A stretch of 64,000 nt of DNA, taken from positions 2,728,001-2,792,000 of the forward strand of contig NZ_CP109596.1 in the NCBI RefSeq assembly GCF_036327755.1, read 5' to 3'. The position numbers were made by a program, and so were the translations under genes. Under the pieces are notes generated by a model. The model made no database searches, had not been told where the DNA came from, and was given only the letters and a program-made list of their open reading frames with translations. Each line of letters starts with the position of its first letter. Positions within the stretch are counted from its first letter, which is position 1. Below, piece by piece: positions 35,419 to 43,906 of the stretch. This DNA is from Nocardia sp. NBC_01503 (GTDB lineage Bacteria; Actinomycetota; Actinomycetes; Mycobacteriales; Mycobacteriaceae).

Positions 35419-36033
35419 TCAGTTTCGTTCCAACTCGATAGGGTGCGTCGCCAGCAGCGATAACGGCAGCGGTTGGCGGCGCAGCACCTGCGCCCAGAGA
35501 TCGACGCGGCCCGCCAGCGGGTCGCTCGGAAGCGCCGAGAGCACTATCCAGTCACCACGATCCAATTCACCCTCGAGCTGGCCGAAGGTCCAACCGGCAT
35601 AACCGGCGAAGACCCGCACGCCCTCCACCAGCGGGGCGATACTGTCCGGATCCGAGTCCAGGTCGACCAGGACCACCCGGCCGTCCACCCGGCGCAGGCC
35701 GGGAACTCCGTCGAAGGCCATGCCCACCTTCACCGTGGCCAGGCACAGGGCGGCATCGCGTTTCACCGGGCCGCCGAGGAAGAGCGCGCGCGGTGCGGCG
35801 GCCAGATCAGCCCAATTCGGTAGTACGTCGTGAACCGCGGTATCGCTGGGGCGGTTCAGGACCACGCCGAGGCTGCCCGCGTCATTGTGTTCGATGATGT
35901 ACACAATGGTGCGCCGGAAGGATTCCTCCATCAGATCCGTCGCCGACACCAGCAGGGTGCCAGGTCGAACCACCTGGTCCTCATGCCGGAATTCGCGTCG
36001 AGAACGGTCACCGTGTTCCTCTGCGCGTGCCAC
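35419..36033 (-). CDS. yqgE: YqgE/AlgH family protein (UPF0301)
   Basis: A 204-residue cytoplasmic protein of the YqgE/AlgH family, of unclear biochemical function. Conserved stretches are TFRR-like SFRRTIVYIIEHND, LGVVLNRPSDTAV, LFLGGPVKRDAAL and GYAGWTFGQLEGEL. The C-terminus LRRQPLPLSLLATHP is nearly identical, from memory, to Rv0038 of M. tuberculosis. Start choice is uncertain: GTG at 36033 is used; GTG at 36060 is the alternative, and neither has a strong ribosome binding site. In M. tuberculosis the homologue lies near leuS, whereas here about 14 kb separates them. Confidence 0.88.
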   Translation of the reverse strand: MARAEEHGDRSRREFRHEDQVVRPGTLLVSATDLMEESFRRTIVYIIEHNDAGSLGVVLNRPSDTAVHDVLPNWADLAAAPRALFLGGPVKRDAALCLATVKVGMAFDGVPGLRRVDGRVVLVDLDSDPDSIAPLVEGVRVFAGYAGWTFGQLEGELDRGDWIVLSALPSDPLAGRVDLWAQVLRRQPLPLSLLATHPIELERN

Positions 36034-36169
36034 CAAGCCATCATCGCACCGGCACAGCACAATTGCGTGGCCAAATTTCGGACGCGCGCAATTGCGCCGC
36101 CGAATTGCGGCCTATACGGGTGGAAACTCCGCTCTGCGGGCCGGGATCGAACCCGGCTAGGGTGACGGC

Positions 36170-36931
36170 ATGGGAGCTCCTGAGGTCGTCCTCGAGAACA
36201 GCGACGCGGTGTACGACTTCTATCGCGATCATCAGCAGAACCTGGTCAAGGCCAAGGCCGCGTACTGGTTGCTGGGGCGGCGGTATCGGCCGCGCATCTC
36301 GTACGCGCCGGGGGCTCGGGAGCGGCTGCGCGAGTTGATCTCCCAGAAGCGGCCGCTGCTCATCGCGGTCAATCACCTGTCCCAATTGGATCCGTACACG
36401 GTCGCCGCGGCCGCCTGGCGCAGTGCGCTGCGACCGGTGATCGGGCGGACCCGGGTGCTGGCCAAGGACGAACTCTTCCTGGAATCGGAGTTGCGAGCGC
36501 GCATCGACATGATGGGCGGCATACCGGTTTTCCGGGGTAAGGACCATGGACTGCGCGCGGTCAACGCCGCCGGACAGCGCATGATCGATATCTGCGCGGA
36601 GCGCATGGCCCGCGGCGACGGGGTCGCGGTCTTCCCCGAGGGCACCTGCAATGACGTCGATCCCACCCAGGTGCAGACGGTGGGAACCGGTATCGGGCAC
36701 ATCGCCTTCCGTGCCAAGAGGCTCGGCGCCGATCCGGTGCTGGTGAGCCTCGGACTCAGCTACGGTTCGCGCACCGACCCGACGGTGGAGCCGAACAAGG
36801 AAGAGGCGAAGTCGGCCAGCTTCTACTTCGGTGTGCCGGTGCCCGCGCTGCCGAGTAAGCCCGCCGAGATCACCCGGGTGGTGCGCGACGAATTGCAGAC
36901 CGCACTCGACGGTGCGGTCGCGGCCTACTAG
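36170..36931 (+). CDS. PlsC-like 1-acylglycerol-3-phosphate acyltransferase family protein
   Basis: A 253-residue membrane-associated acyltransferase. The catalytic NHLSQLDP motif (about residues 67-74) gives the His-x4-Asp pair, and VFPEGTCND (about 150) is the glycerol-phosphate binding motif. It probably transfers an acyl chain to a lysophospholipid or similar acceptor. It is divergent from yqgE with a gap of about 136 bases. No hydrophobic anchor is obvious. Confidence 0.85.
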   Translation: MGAPEVVLENSDAVYDFYRDHQQNLVKAKAAYWLLGRRYRPRISYAPGARERLRELISQKRPLLIAVNHLSQLDPYTVAAAAWRSALRPVIGRTRVLAKDELFLESELRARIDMMGGIPVFRGKDHGLRAVNAAGQRMIDICAERMARGDGVAVFPEGTCNDVDPTQVQTVGTGIGHIAFRAKRLGADPVLVSLGLSYGSRTDPTVEPNKEEAKSASFYFGVPVPALPSKPAEITRVVRDELQTALDGAVAAY

Positions 36932-36935
36932 GCGA

Positions 36936-37265
36936 TTACTGCGGCAGATTCAGTCGCTGCCGCGACCACATCGGCACCAATGCCAGGTACTCCGGCCGGG
37001 ACTCCACGAAATGGTGCACCATCGGGCACATCGGCAGAATGCCGAATCCGGCTTCGCGGGTCTGATCGAGCGCACCCTGGACGAGTTTGCGACCGTAGCC
37101 CAGGCCCTCATGCTGTGGATAGATCTCGGTGTGCACGAAGGCGCGCTCATTCGCGGTGTCCTGATATGCCGCGACGCCCGCGAGCATGCCGTCCACATAC
37201 AGCTCGAAGCGATCAAGTGCGGCATTCTTGCGGACCTCGACAGACGCAATCGACTCACTCGGCAT
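36936..37265 (-). CDS. Short GNAT-type N-acetyltransferase (YidJ/YjdJ-like)
   Basis: A 109-residue protein of the small GNAT-like family. FVHTEIYPQHEGLGYGRKLVQGALD holds the acetyl-CoA loop (GLGYGRKL). The PMCPMVHHFVESRPEY motif follows, characteristic of the family. It lies tail to tail with the acyltransferase gene. Its substrate is unknown. Confidence 0.85.
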   Translation of the reverse strand: MPSESIASVEVRKNAALDRFELYVDGMLAGVAAYQDTANERAFVHTEIYPQHEGLGYGRKLVQGALDQTREAGFGILPMCPMVHHFVESRPEYLALVPMWSRQRLNLPQ

Positions 37266-37369
37266 AATGCCAAGCTAACCCGATTACCAGGCAATTTGTC
37301 CGTATCTCGAATTCGCGCTCCGGGCGTGTCGCGCCTGGACATGCCGCACCGGCGCGGAGTGATCACACT

Positions 37370-38491
37370 GTGTGGGTGACACACGCCGGACCGCGCCGGG
37401 TGATCCTCGCCCCGGACAAATTCAAAGGCTCGCTCACGGCCGCGCAGGTGGCCGCCGCGCTCGCCGCGGGTATCGAACGCGCCGCACCCGGGACGCGGGT
37501 GCGGCAGTTGCCGATCGCCGACGGCGGGGACGGAACGGTCGAGGCCTTCCTGGCGGCGGGATGGGAACGGGTAGCGCTGGAGGCTCCCGGGCCGACCGGT
37601 GCACCGGTCGCCACCGCGTATGCCAGGCACGGCGGTACCGCGGTGATCGAGTTGGCGGCAGTGGTCGGATTCGCGAAACTACCTGGCGGAGAACAGGATC
37701 CGCTGGGCGCGAACACCTACGGCCTCGGTGTGGCTATCGCCCACGCGCTCGACCATGGCGTTCGCGATATCGTGCTCGGCCTGGGCGGCAGCGCCTCCAC
37801 CGACGGCGGTGCGGGCATGCTGGAGGCGCTCGGGCTGCGCATCAGGGATGCGTTCGGAACCGAATTGCCCTGCAATGGAAGACTTCTCGGGCACGGTGAT
37901 CGAGTGGATCGCACCGGCCTGCACCCGGCGCTGGCCGATACCCGCATCACCCTCGCCAGCGATGTGGACAATCCGCTGCTGGGTCCGAACGGTGCCGCCG
38001 CGGTATACGGTCCGCAGAAGGGGGCGACTCCCGAGCAGGTCGCGATTCTCGAAGCCGCACTGTCGAATTGGTCGATTCTCATCGGCCGCGAATGGGCGGA
38101 CCGGCCAGGTGCTGGCGCGGCGGGCGGTACCGGATTCGGAGCCATGGCGGTGCTCGGCGCGGTGCTGCGCCCCGGTATCGATGTGGTGCTCGACCTGGTG
38201 GATTTCCCGGCCGAGATCGCCGGAGCCGATCTGGTGGTAACCGGTGAAGGCTCCCTCGACTCGCAGAGTTTGAACGGTAAGGCCCCGATGGGTGTCGCCG
38301 ATGCCGCTCGCCGCGCGGGGATTCCGGTGGTGGCGGTCTCGGGTCGGCTGCGACTCACTCCGGAGCAGCTGCGCGACAACGGATTCGCGGCTGCCTATGC
38401 GCTCACAGACCTCGAACCCGATCCCGCGCGTTGTATGTCCGATGCCGCCACGCTGCTGGAGCGCGTCGGCGCAAGCCTGGTCACGCGATAG
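37370..38491 (+). CDS. glxK: Glycerate kinase
   Basis: A 373-residue glycerate 2-kinase of the GckA/GlxK family that phosphorylates glycerate with ATP. Conserved parts include APDKFKGSLTA, PIADGGDGTVEAF, GLGGSASTDGGAGML and VTGEGSLDSQSL. The start is GTG at 37370, or GTG at 37376. Glycerate could come from the glucosylglycerate hydrolase encoded at 15.9 kb, which would let the cell recover the released acid, although the genes are far apart. Confidence 0.9.
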   Translation: MWVTHAGPRRVILAPDKFKGSLTAAQVAAALAAGIERAAPGTRVRQLPIADGGDGTVEAFLAAGWERVALEAPGPTGAPVATAYARHGGTAVIELAAVVGFAKLPGGEQDPLGANTYGLGVAIAHALDHGVRDIVLGLGGSASTDGGAGMLEALGLRIRDAFGTELPCNGRLLGHGDRVDRTGLHPALADTRITLASDVDNPLLGPNGAAAVYGPQKGATPEQVAILEAALSNWSILIGREWADRPGAGAAGGTGFGAMAVLGAVLRPGIDVVLDLVDFPAEIAGADLVVTGEGSLDSQSLNGKAPMGVADAARRAGIPVVAVSGRLRLTPEQLRDNGFAAAYALTDLEPDPARCMSDAATLLERVGASLVTR

Positions 38492-38493
38492 GA

Positions 38494-38538
38494 GTGCGGC
38501 GCGCCCCGGTTATGGGGAGGGGTGCGGTGCGCCCCGGT
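38494..38538. repeat. Short direct repeat GTGCGGYGCGCCCCGGT, two copies
   Basis: A 17-base sequence occurs at 38494-38510 and at 38522-38538 with one mismatch, in the gap between convergent glycerate kinase and HxlR genes. The second copy runs into the HxlR stop codon. Function unknown. Confidence 0.6.
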
Positions 38539-38894
38539 CACGCCGTCGTGGTGCGGGGGCGAGCTGGAATCTCGTCGCGGTGCGCATCGCCCCACCGTTC
38601 GAGCGGCCGCAGCGCGCGATTCAACTCCACGCCCAGGGGTGTGAGCGAATACTCCACGCGCGGTGGGATTTCCGGATAGATCTCGCGGTGCACCACACCG
38701 CTGGCCTGGAGATGGCGCAGGTTCTCGGCGAGCACCTTCTCGCTCACGCCGGTCAGCAGGCGCCGGATATCGCCGAAGCGCACCGGACCGCCGCCCAGCA
38801 CCCACATCAGGTGCAGTCTCCACTTCCCGCCGACCACATCGATGGCGATGGACATGCCACACGCCGGGTGATCCGCGTCACCGGATTCGCTCAT
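38538..38894 (-). CDS. HxlR family transcriptional regulator
   Basis: A 118-residue winged-helix regulator. CGMSIAIDVVGGKWRLHLMWVL, SEKVLAENLRHLQASGVVHRE and YSLTPLGVELN form the HxlR domain, with the sensor-type Cys12 near the N-terminus. The ATG at 38894 has AGGAGGGG six bases upstream; the frame is open to 39287 without family sequence. It is divergent from the reductase gene and probably represses it, a common arrangement. Confidence 0.9.
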   Translation of the reverse strand: MSESGDADHPACGMSIAIDVVGGKWRLHLMWVLGGGPVRFGDIRRLLTGVSEKVLAENLRHLQASGVVHREIYPEIPPRVEYSLTPLGVELNRALRPLERWGDAHRDEIPARPRTTTA

Positions 38895-39032
38895 CGCACC
38901 CCTCCTGACCCTATTTCCAACCTGTGGGTAAGCAACCACACCCGAACGTGCGGTCTTCCCGAGGCTACCGACGGCGGCCACCATCGAATCCGTCGCCGAT
39001 ACCGATTCGGCCGGAATTCGAAGGGACACACC

Positions 39033-39905
39033 ATGTCTGATCAGCGCGAATCCGTCTCCGTCATCGGCCTGGGGCCGATGGGTCAGGCCATGGTCCGGGC
39101 CTTCCTGAAGGCCGGGGTCGAGGTGACGGTCTGGAATCGCAGCCGGGGCAAGGTCGATGCCGTGGTCGAGCTCGGCGCGAAGCCGGCGGCCACCGTCGCC
39201 GAGGCGCTCGACGCCAACGCGGTGGCGGTGCTCAGCCTCACCCACTATGCCGCCATGTACGACGTACTCGGTTCGGCCACCGAACATCTGGCGGGCAAGG
39301 TGATCGTCAATCTGTCCTCGGACTCACCCGAACAGGCGCGCAAGGGTGCGGCCTGGGTACGTTCGCACGGTGCGGAATTCCTCTCCGGCGGTGTCATGTC
39401 GGCGGGCGACAATATCGAGCATCCGGCCTCGTACATCTTCTACAGCGGCCCGCGCGCGGTCTTCGACGCGCACGCCGAACTGCTGCGCCCGCTCAGTCCA
39501 CAGGAGTACCTGGGTGTGGATGACGGTCTGGCACAGGTCTTCTACCAGGCGCTACTGATCATCTTCCATCCGTGGATGCTGGCCTTCGACCAGGCGCTGG
39601 CCTTGATCGACAACTCTGGCAACGATATCGACCGCTTCCTGCCGTTCGCCCTGCGCTCCAACGAGGCGTTCCCGTACTTCATGAACGATTTCGCCGCCGC
39701 GGCGAAGGCGGGCGGCTGGGGCGACCGCGCTCAGCTGGTCATGATGGACGCGGGCGCACAACACATTATCGACGCCAGCGAGGAGGCCGGCGTCGACGCT
39801 GCGCTCTCGCACACCGCACAGGCGTTGTGGCGCAAGGCAATCGACGCCACCGCTGCGACAGGGCAGGCGGTCCCGGTGTACCGGCTGCTGCGCGCGGGAC
39901 GCTGA
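39033..39905 (+). CDS. NAD(P)-binding oxidoreductase, imine reductase / 3-hydroxyisobutyrate dehydrogenase type
   Basis: A 290-residue beta-hydroxyacid dehydrogenase-like protein. The Rossmann motif is VIGLGPMGQAMVRAFLKAG (about residues 10-28) and VWNRS marks a likely NADPH preference. Fully helical C-terminal sequence as in imine reductases follows (about 165-285). The chain from FYQALLIIFHPWMLAF onward fits that group better than hydroxyisobutyrate dehydrogenase. GAAGGGA precedes the start by about eight bases. It is controlled presumably by the divergent HxlR gene. Confidence 0.82.
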   Translation: MSDQRESVSVIGLGPMGQAMVRAFLKAGVEVTVWNRSRGKVDAVVELGAKPAATVAEALDANAVAVLSLTHYAAMYDVLGSATEHLAGKVIVNLSSDSPEQARKGAAWVRSHGAEFLSGGVMSAGDNIEHPASYIFYSGPRAVFDAHAELLRPLSPQEYLGVDDGLAQVFYQALLIIFHPWMLAFDQALALIDNSGNDIDRFLPFALRSNEAFPYFMNDFAAAAKAGGWGDRAQLVMMDAGAQHIIDASEEAGVDAALSHTAQALWRKAIDATAATGQAVPVYRLLRAGR

Positions 39906-39983
39906 GCGCCGACGCGCGAGATCGTCGGAGCCCTGCTAAGGTTCGGCCTGCTCTTTTCAAGCTGTACGTGGGGGATTCACGGT

Positions 39984-40274
39984 ATGAAAACTGTTCTGGC
40001 AGTTGTGTTCTGGATGGTCATGGGGATCGCGGGGGTGGTGAGCGGCATCAATTCGCTCAATGATCACCAGGTGAAGTGCGGCGGTCAGGTCATGCATGAC
40101 GGGGACCGGTGCGAGGAAATGCGCAACGGCAGTCATTCGACCACAAGGGATTACGCCTCGCAGCAATCCTCGAACCATGGTGACGGGTGGTTCAAACTCG
40201 GGTTCGGGGTGATCGCGATTCTGGGATCGGGCTTCGTCGGCATCCGCATGGTGCAGGCGGTCAACCGGAGCTGA
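39984..40274 (+). CDS. Small two-helix membrane protein with CGGQVMHDGDRC motif
   Basis: A 96-residue protein with a hydrophobic N-terminal helix (about residues 4-22) and a C-terminal one (about 70-90). The extracellular loop has a Cys pair in CGGQVMHDGDRCEE, which I have seen in many small actinobacterial envelope proteins. The start ATG is preceded by GGGG about nine bases upstream. Function unknown. It lies between the reductase and the convergent aroQ gene. Confidence 0.7.
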   Translation: MKTVLAVVFWMVMGIAGVVSGINSLNDHQVKCGGQVMHDGDRCEEMRNGSHSTTRDYASQQSSNHGDGWFKLGFGVIAILGSGFVGIRMVQAVNRS

Positions 40275-40280
40275 GCGCGC

Positions 40281-40730
40281 TCAGCGGGTGGCGAGGAATT
40301 CGATCGCCGCGGCGTAGCCCTGGATGCCCATGCCCGCGATGACGGCGGTGGCGATGGGGGAGACGAATGAGTGGTGCCGGAACTCCTCGCGGGCGTGCAC
40401 ATTGCTGATGTGCACCTCCATGATCGGGACCTCGGGGATGACCAAGGCGTCGCGCAGGGCTACCGAGGTGTGGGTGAGGCCGCCGGGGTTGATGACGATG
40501 CCGGACTCCACCCGCCGGGCGGCGTGGATCCGGTCGATCAGTGCGCCTTCGGAATTCGACTGGAAGGTGTTGACCTCACGGCCGAATCGCGCGGCCGTCT
40601 TGTTGCAGAGCTCGACTATGTCGTCGAGCGTGTCCGAGCCGTACACCTCGGGCTGCCGAATACCGAGCATGTTCAGGTTAGGACCGTTCAAAACGAGGAT
40701 CGGACCCACGGTGTCAGCCATGGGCGCCAT
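40281..40730 (-). CDS. aroQ: Type II 3-dehydroquinate dehydratase
   Basis: A 149-residue shikimate-pathway enzyme. [18 protein letters not shown] carries the catalytic Tyr region, [11 protein letters not shown] the middle motif, [15 protein letters not shown] the substrate loop and [17 protein letters not shown] the active-site His. The start at ATG 40730 has GGAGGCA six bases upstream; this site is the tail of hairpin element copy 3. ATG 40721 is an alternative. It usually acts as a dodecamer in the cytoplasm. No other aro gene is nearby. Confidence 0.95.
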   Translation of the reverse strand: MAPMADTVGPILVLNGPNLNMLGIRQPEVYGSDTLDDIVELCNKTAARFGREVNTFQSNSEGALIDRIHAARRVESGIVINPGGLTHTSVALRDALVIPEVPIMEVHISNVHAREEFRHHSFVSPIATAVIAGMGIQGYAAAIEFLATR

Positions 40731-40737
40731 CTTATTT

Positions 40738-40860
40738 GCCTCCGCTCCGCTCCGGCTGGTTCGCGGCCCTGGGAGTCTCACTTCTTCCCTCCCTCCGCTC
40801 CTCCGCTCCAAGGCGCAGGTCTATGGAGCCGCAGTCCAGAAGCGAGACGGGCCGCGAACC
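40738..40860 (-). repeat. GTTCGCGGCCC hairpin element, copy 3 (upstream of aroQ, supplies RBS)
   Basis: On the minus strand GGTTCGCGGCCC (from 40860) pairs with GGGCCGCGAACC (to 40758). The inner stem GTCTCGCTTCT pairs with AGAAGTGAGAC. Base changes against copy 1 (CCCCG/CGGGG) preserve pairing. The tail CGGAGCGGAGCGGAGGCA ends seven bases before the aroQ start codon. Confidence 0.75.
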
Positions 40861-40868
40861 TTTGCGGG

Positions 40869-41462
40869 TTAAAGCCCTCTGGGGCCTTCCGCGCGCAGGT
40901 CGTCGACCTTGCGCATGGCGCCGCGGAGCTCCTCGAGCCATTCCTCGGCGTGTTTGCCCGCGAGCTTGACGGTCCAGGCCAGCGCGTCCGAGCGCGAGCG
41001 CGCCACGCCCGCGTCGATGAGGGTGTCGAGGACCTTGCGTTCGGGCTGGCGGAGCCGGGTCATGACCGGAACCGCCAGGTGGGTGAAGAGGATTCGTTCG
41101 TCGCCGACCCGCACACCCCAGGCGACACTGCGGCCGTAGCGGGCCTGCGCCTCCTGGGCGATCTGCATGCGGGCGCCGCGGGTGGATTCCCGGAAGCGTG
41201 AGACCAGGCCCTCGCGGGTGGCCTTGGGTACCTCCGCGGGCGCGTCGGCCGGTGTCTCGGCGTCGGCGGATTCGGCGGTGGGCAGGGGTAGTTCGCCGAT
41301 GACGACGATTTCGTCGCGATCGATCTCGAGGGTTGCGGGTCCGGTGAACCAGTCGGCTGGCAACCTTCCGGCGAACCAGTCGGAAGCGTCTGCGGCATCG
41401 GGCAGATCGGCCTGTTGCCAGCCGCCGGGGCGGCCGAATTCACGGCCGCGGTGTCCGTACTT
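40869..41462 (-). CDS. RHH-like actinobacterial protein of unknown function
   Basis: A 197-residue protein. A basic/polar N-terminus (residues 1-60) precedes an Ala/Glu/Pro linker. The C-terminal segment with RQPERKVLDTLIDAGVARS and SDALAWTVKLAGKHAEEWL looks like the dimerising helices of a ribbon-helix-helix fold. The ATG at 41462 is preferred over GTG 41480. A perfect 8-bp palindrome lies 30 bases upstream, consistent with an autoregulated DNA-binding protein. It may be transcribed with aroQ, though the repeat element separates them. Confidence 0.65.
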   Translation of the reverse strand, partial: KYGHRGREFGRPGGWQQADLPDAADASDWFAGRLPADWFTGPATLEIDRDEIVVIGELPLPTAESADAETPADAPAEVPKATREGLVSRFRESTRGARMQIAQEAQARYGRSVAWGVRVGDERILFTHLAVPVMTRLRQPERKVLDTLIDAGVARSRSDALAWTVKLAGKHAEEWLEELRGAMRKVDDLRAEGPRGL

Positions 41463-41492
41463 CATAGCGGTCACTCTCACTTGCTGTCTGGA

Positions 41493-41512
41493 GTTGTAAT
41501 ACTGATTACAAC
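41493..41512. promoter_or_regulatory. Perfect palindrome GTTGTAAT-ACTG-ATTACAAC
   Basis: Eight-base perfect arms around a four-base spacer, AT-rich and directly upstream of the RHH-like gene. It overlaps likely promoter hexamers, so a bound repressor would block transcription. The adjacent RHH-like product is the obvious candidate. Confidence 0.65.
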
Positions 41513-41793
41513 GTTACGTTCATTTCGGCGGATTGGATTCCGCTCTCGGAGAACGGGGTTCGGGATCCTGCCCAGCGCGGTTGCGCAAGGGCGTCACGGG
41601 GTAGTCCATGGCGGCGTGAATACGCCAGGGGCCGTAACCGACCGGTGATCATGTAAGTGGTCCCTGCTGACCGAAATCGGCACTATGGTGGTGCTCAATA
41701 CGTGTACGCCTGGTGGAAAGGTGGCACCGCGGGTGTTGTGAACGCGGTACCGTGGTCCTGTTGCTGATGTGGCAAGAGTGAAGAGTGGGCGAT
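41513..41793. other. Intergenic region upstream of PBP-like gene
   Basis: About 280 bases without a credible gene on either strand. It should contain the promoter of the PBP-like gene, but no clear hexamers or further palindromes were recognised apart from short GGTACC/GTGGTCC stretches. Confidence 0.4.
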
Positions 41794-43470
41794 ATGGATG
41801 TGTGGGGATCCCGCCGCTTTCGGATTCGTGGCGCGATCGTGCTCGCGGTGGTGCTCGCCGTCGCGATTGCGATGGGGTCGTGTGCTTTCCGGGAGCGATC
41901 GACGGGTGCGGAGGCAGTGGTCGAGCGGTTCACCAGCCTGCTCGACAAACAGGACTATGACGGCGCGGCCCGGCTGACGTCCTACCCGAACGGTGCTTCG
42001 GCAACGCTGAAGCAAGTTTTCAGCGGCCTCAATCCGGGCAAAGCCGACTACCAGATGACCCAATTCATCGGCCTCGACGGCAATACCGGACTCTTCAGCA
42101 TGACCGCGGCCTGGAACTTCGGCGACAAACGCGACTGGAAATACGATCTGCAGGGCACCGTCCGCAAACTCAGTGTGGGCTGGCGCATCTCATGGGATCC
42201 GGCCCTGGTCATCCCGCAGCTGGACAGCAAACGCAATGTCAAACTCGTCCGCACCTACGCCGCCCCGTCCCCGCGGGTGAACGATATCGTCGGCGCGCCG
42301 CTCATGACCGAACAGACCATCAATGTGGTCAAACTCGATCCGAGCAAGACCGGCGATCCGGTCGGCTCCAGCAATGCCCTGGCCGCCGCCATCGAACCGG
42401 TCGCTCCCCTCATCACCGGACCCGTACTGCTGCAACAACTGTCGGCCTCACAGGGCAAACCCATCGTCGCGGTCAACCTGCGCGAGGGTGACTTCGAAAT
42501 CCTCGAACCCCGCATGGCCGCCATCCCCGGCGTGGTGCTGGAGAAGCAGCCCCGGCTCATCTCCGCCGACCGCCGCGTCTGGTCGCCGCTGCTCGATGCC
42601 ATGCGGAAGGTCTGGCAGGACAACAATGATCAGCGCGCCGGCTGGGGCGTACAGCTCTTCGAACCGGACGGCGCCTTCGTCACCCAGCTCGCCGGTGAAC
42701 AGGGTCCGCCCGGACCGGATATTCCCGGCACCATGGATCAGCGCCTGCAGCGCGCCGCCGAGGATGCCGTGGTGAGTGTCGGCACGCCCGCCTCCATCGT
42801 GGCGATCCAGCCCTCCAGCGGTGCGGTGGTCGCGGTCGCGCAGAACAGTCAGGCCAGCGAACACGGATCGGTCGCCTTCACCGGGCTGTACCCGGTCGGC
42901 GGCATGATCGAACTGTTCAAGAACATGGCCGCGCTCACCAAGAAGAAAGCGCCGCAGGATGTTTCGGTCGGCGATGCGGCCGATGCGGCCAGTCAGCTCG
43001 GCGTCGGCCTGGACTTCAAGGTGCCCGGCCTGGACGAGACCACCGGCCGACTGCCGTCGGGCGCGAACGCCGCCGAACAGGTCGGGCGCGGTAATGCCGC
43101 CGACTCGTTGCTGGCCAGCCCGTGGGGGATGGCCATCGCCGCCGCGGCCATCGCCAATGGCCAGGTGCCCAAACCGATGATCACCATCGGGGTGCCCGCG
43201 CGCACCGAGGCCGATCTGCCCGCGCTGCCCGGCGATGTCATCGATCGACTGCGCACCATGCTCCGCGACGGCGCCGCGGCCCCGGAGTCGGCCAGCCTCA
43301 ACAGGTATCAGGGTGTGCAGGCGTACGCGGCCACCGCGGGGAACAACGGCTGGCTCATCGCCACCATGGGTGATCTCGCCTTCGCCATCCACATCGACGA
43401 TGTGGACAGCTCGGACGCCACCGCCCGCATGGCGGCGCGGCTGCTCCAGTCGCTCGCGACCCCGGACTGA
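41794..43470 (+). CDS. Penicillin-binding-protein-like protein without catalytic motifs
   Basis: A 558-residue envelope protein. A membrane anchor or lipoprotein-like signal is at about residues 14-32 (VLAVAIAMGSC). An NTF2/MecA-N-like domain (about 40-150) is followed by a dimerisation part and a transpeptidase-like domain (from about 310). Where the SxxK motif is expected the sequence reads YPVGGMIELFK, with no Ser-x-x-Lys; the KTG region is degenerate (YAATAGNNGW). It may be a catalytically dead scaffold or regulator of peptidoglycan synthesis. The start could also be GTG 41785. Confidence 0.75.
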   Translation: MDVWGSRRFRIRGAIVLAVVLAVAIAMGSCAFRERSTGAEAVVERFTSLLDKQDYDGAARLTSYPNGASATLKQVFSGLNPGKADYQMTQFIGLDGNTGLFSMTAAWNFGDKRDWKYDLQGTVRKLSVGWRISWDPALVIPQLDSKRNVKLVRTYAAPSPRVNDIVGAPLMTEQTINVVKLDPSKTGDPVGSSNALAAAIEPVAPLITGPVLLQQLSASQGKPIVAVNLREGDFEILEPRMAAIPGVVLEKQPRLISADRRVWSPLLDAMRKVWQDNNDQRAGWGVQLFEPDGAFVTQLAGEQGPPGPDIPGTMDQRLQRAAEDAVVSVGTPASIVAIQPSSGAVVAVAQNSQASEHGSVAFTGLYPVGGMIELFKNMAALTKKKAPQDVSVGDAADAASQLGVGLDFKVPGLDETTGRLPSGANAAEQVGRGNAADSLLASPWGMAIAAAAIANGQVPKPMITIGVPARTEADLPALPGDVIDRLRTMLRDGAAAPESASLNRYQGVQAYAATAGNNGWLIATMGDLAFAIHIDDVDSSDATARMAARLLQSLATPD

Positions 43471-43471
43471 C

Positions 43472-43852
43472 TTACCGGCGCACCGCCCGCACGGCGGCGC
43501 GCCAGCCCAGCAGGAACAGGCCCAGCGCGGTCGCGGCCACGATGATGAAGCTCAGTGCGGTGCCCTGCCCGCTCACCACACGCAGCAGCATGCCGCCGAT
43601 CAGCGTGCTCAGCCAGACGATCACACCGGTCGGCCACACCGCGCGCGCGTCGAAACGCCGTGCGGCATCGGCACCCTCACGCCGCGCGGCGACCGCGAGA
43701 GCGATCAGCCAGCCCAGTAGCAGGCCGACGCCGAACGGCCACACCGTACGCAGCATGCCGGCCAGCACCGCCTCGTCATGACTGCGTCGGCCGATCGCGC
43801 AGAACACGATCACCAGTACGGCATCGACGAGGAAAGGCACCGATCTCTTCAC
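43472..43852 (-). CDS. DUF3054 family membrane protein
   Basis: A 126-residue protein with four hydrophobic segments. FLVDAVLVIVFCAIGRRSH near the N-terminus and RTVWPFGVGLLLGW are hallmarks of DUF3054. The FDARAVWPTGVIVWLST loop follows. Its role is unknown. It lies one base from the stop of the convergent PBP-like gene. Confidence 0.85.
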   Translation of the reverse strand: MKRSVPFLVDAVLVIVFCAIGRRSHDEAVLAGMLRTVWPFGVGLLLGWLIALAVAARREGADAARRFDARAVWPTGVIVWLSTLIGGMLLRVVSGQGTALSFIIVAATALGLFLLGWRAAVRAVRR

Positions 43853-43906
43853 GGGCCAAGGCTATCGGGCGGTCGTGGCGCGCCGGCGTGGGGACACGCC
43901 CGGCCG

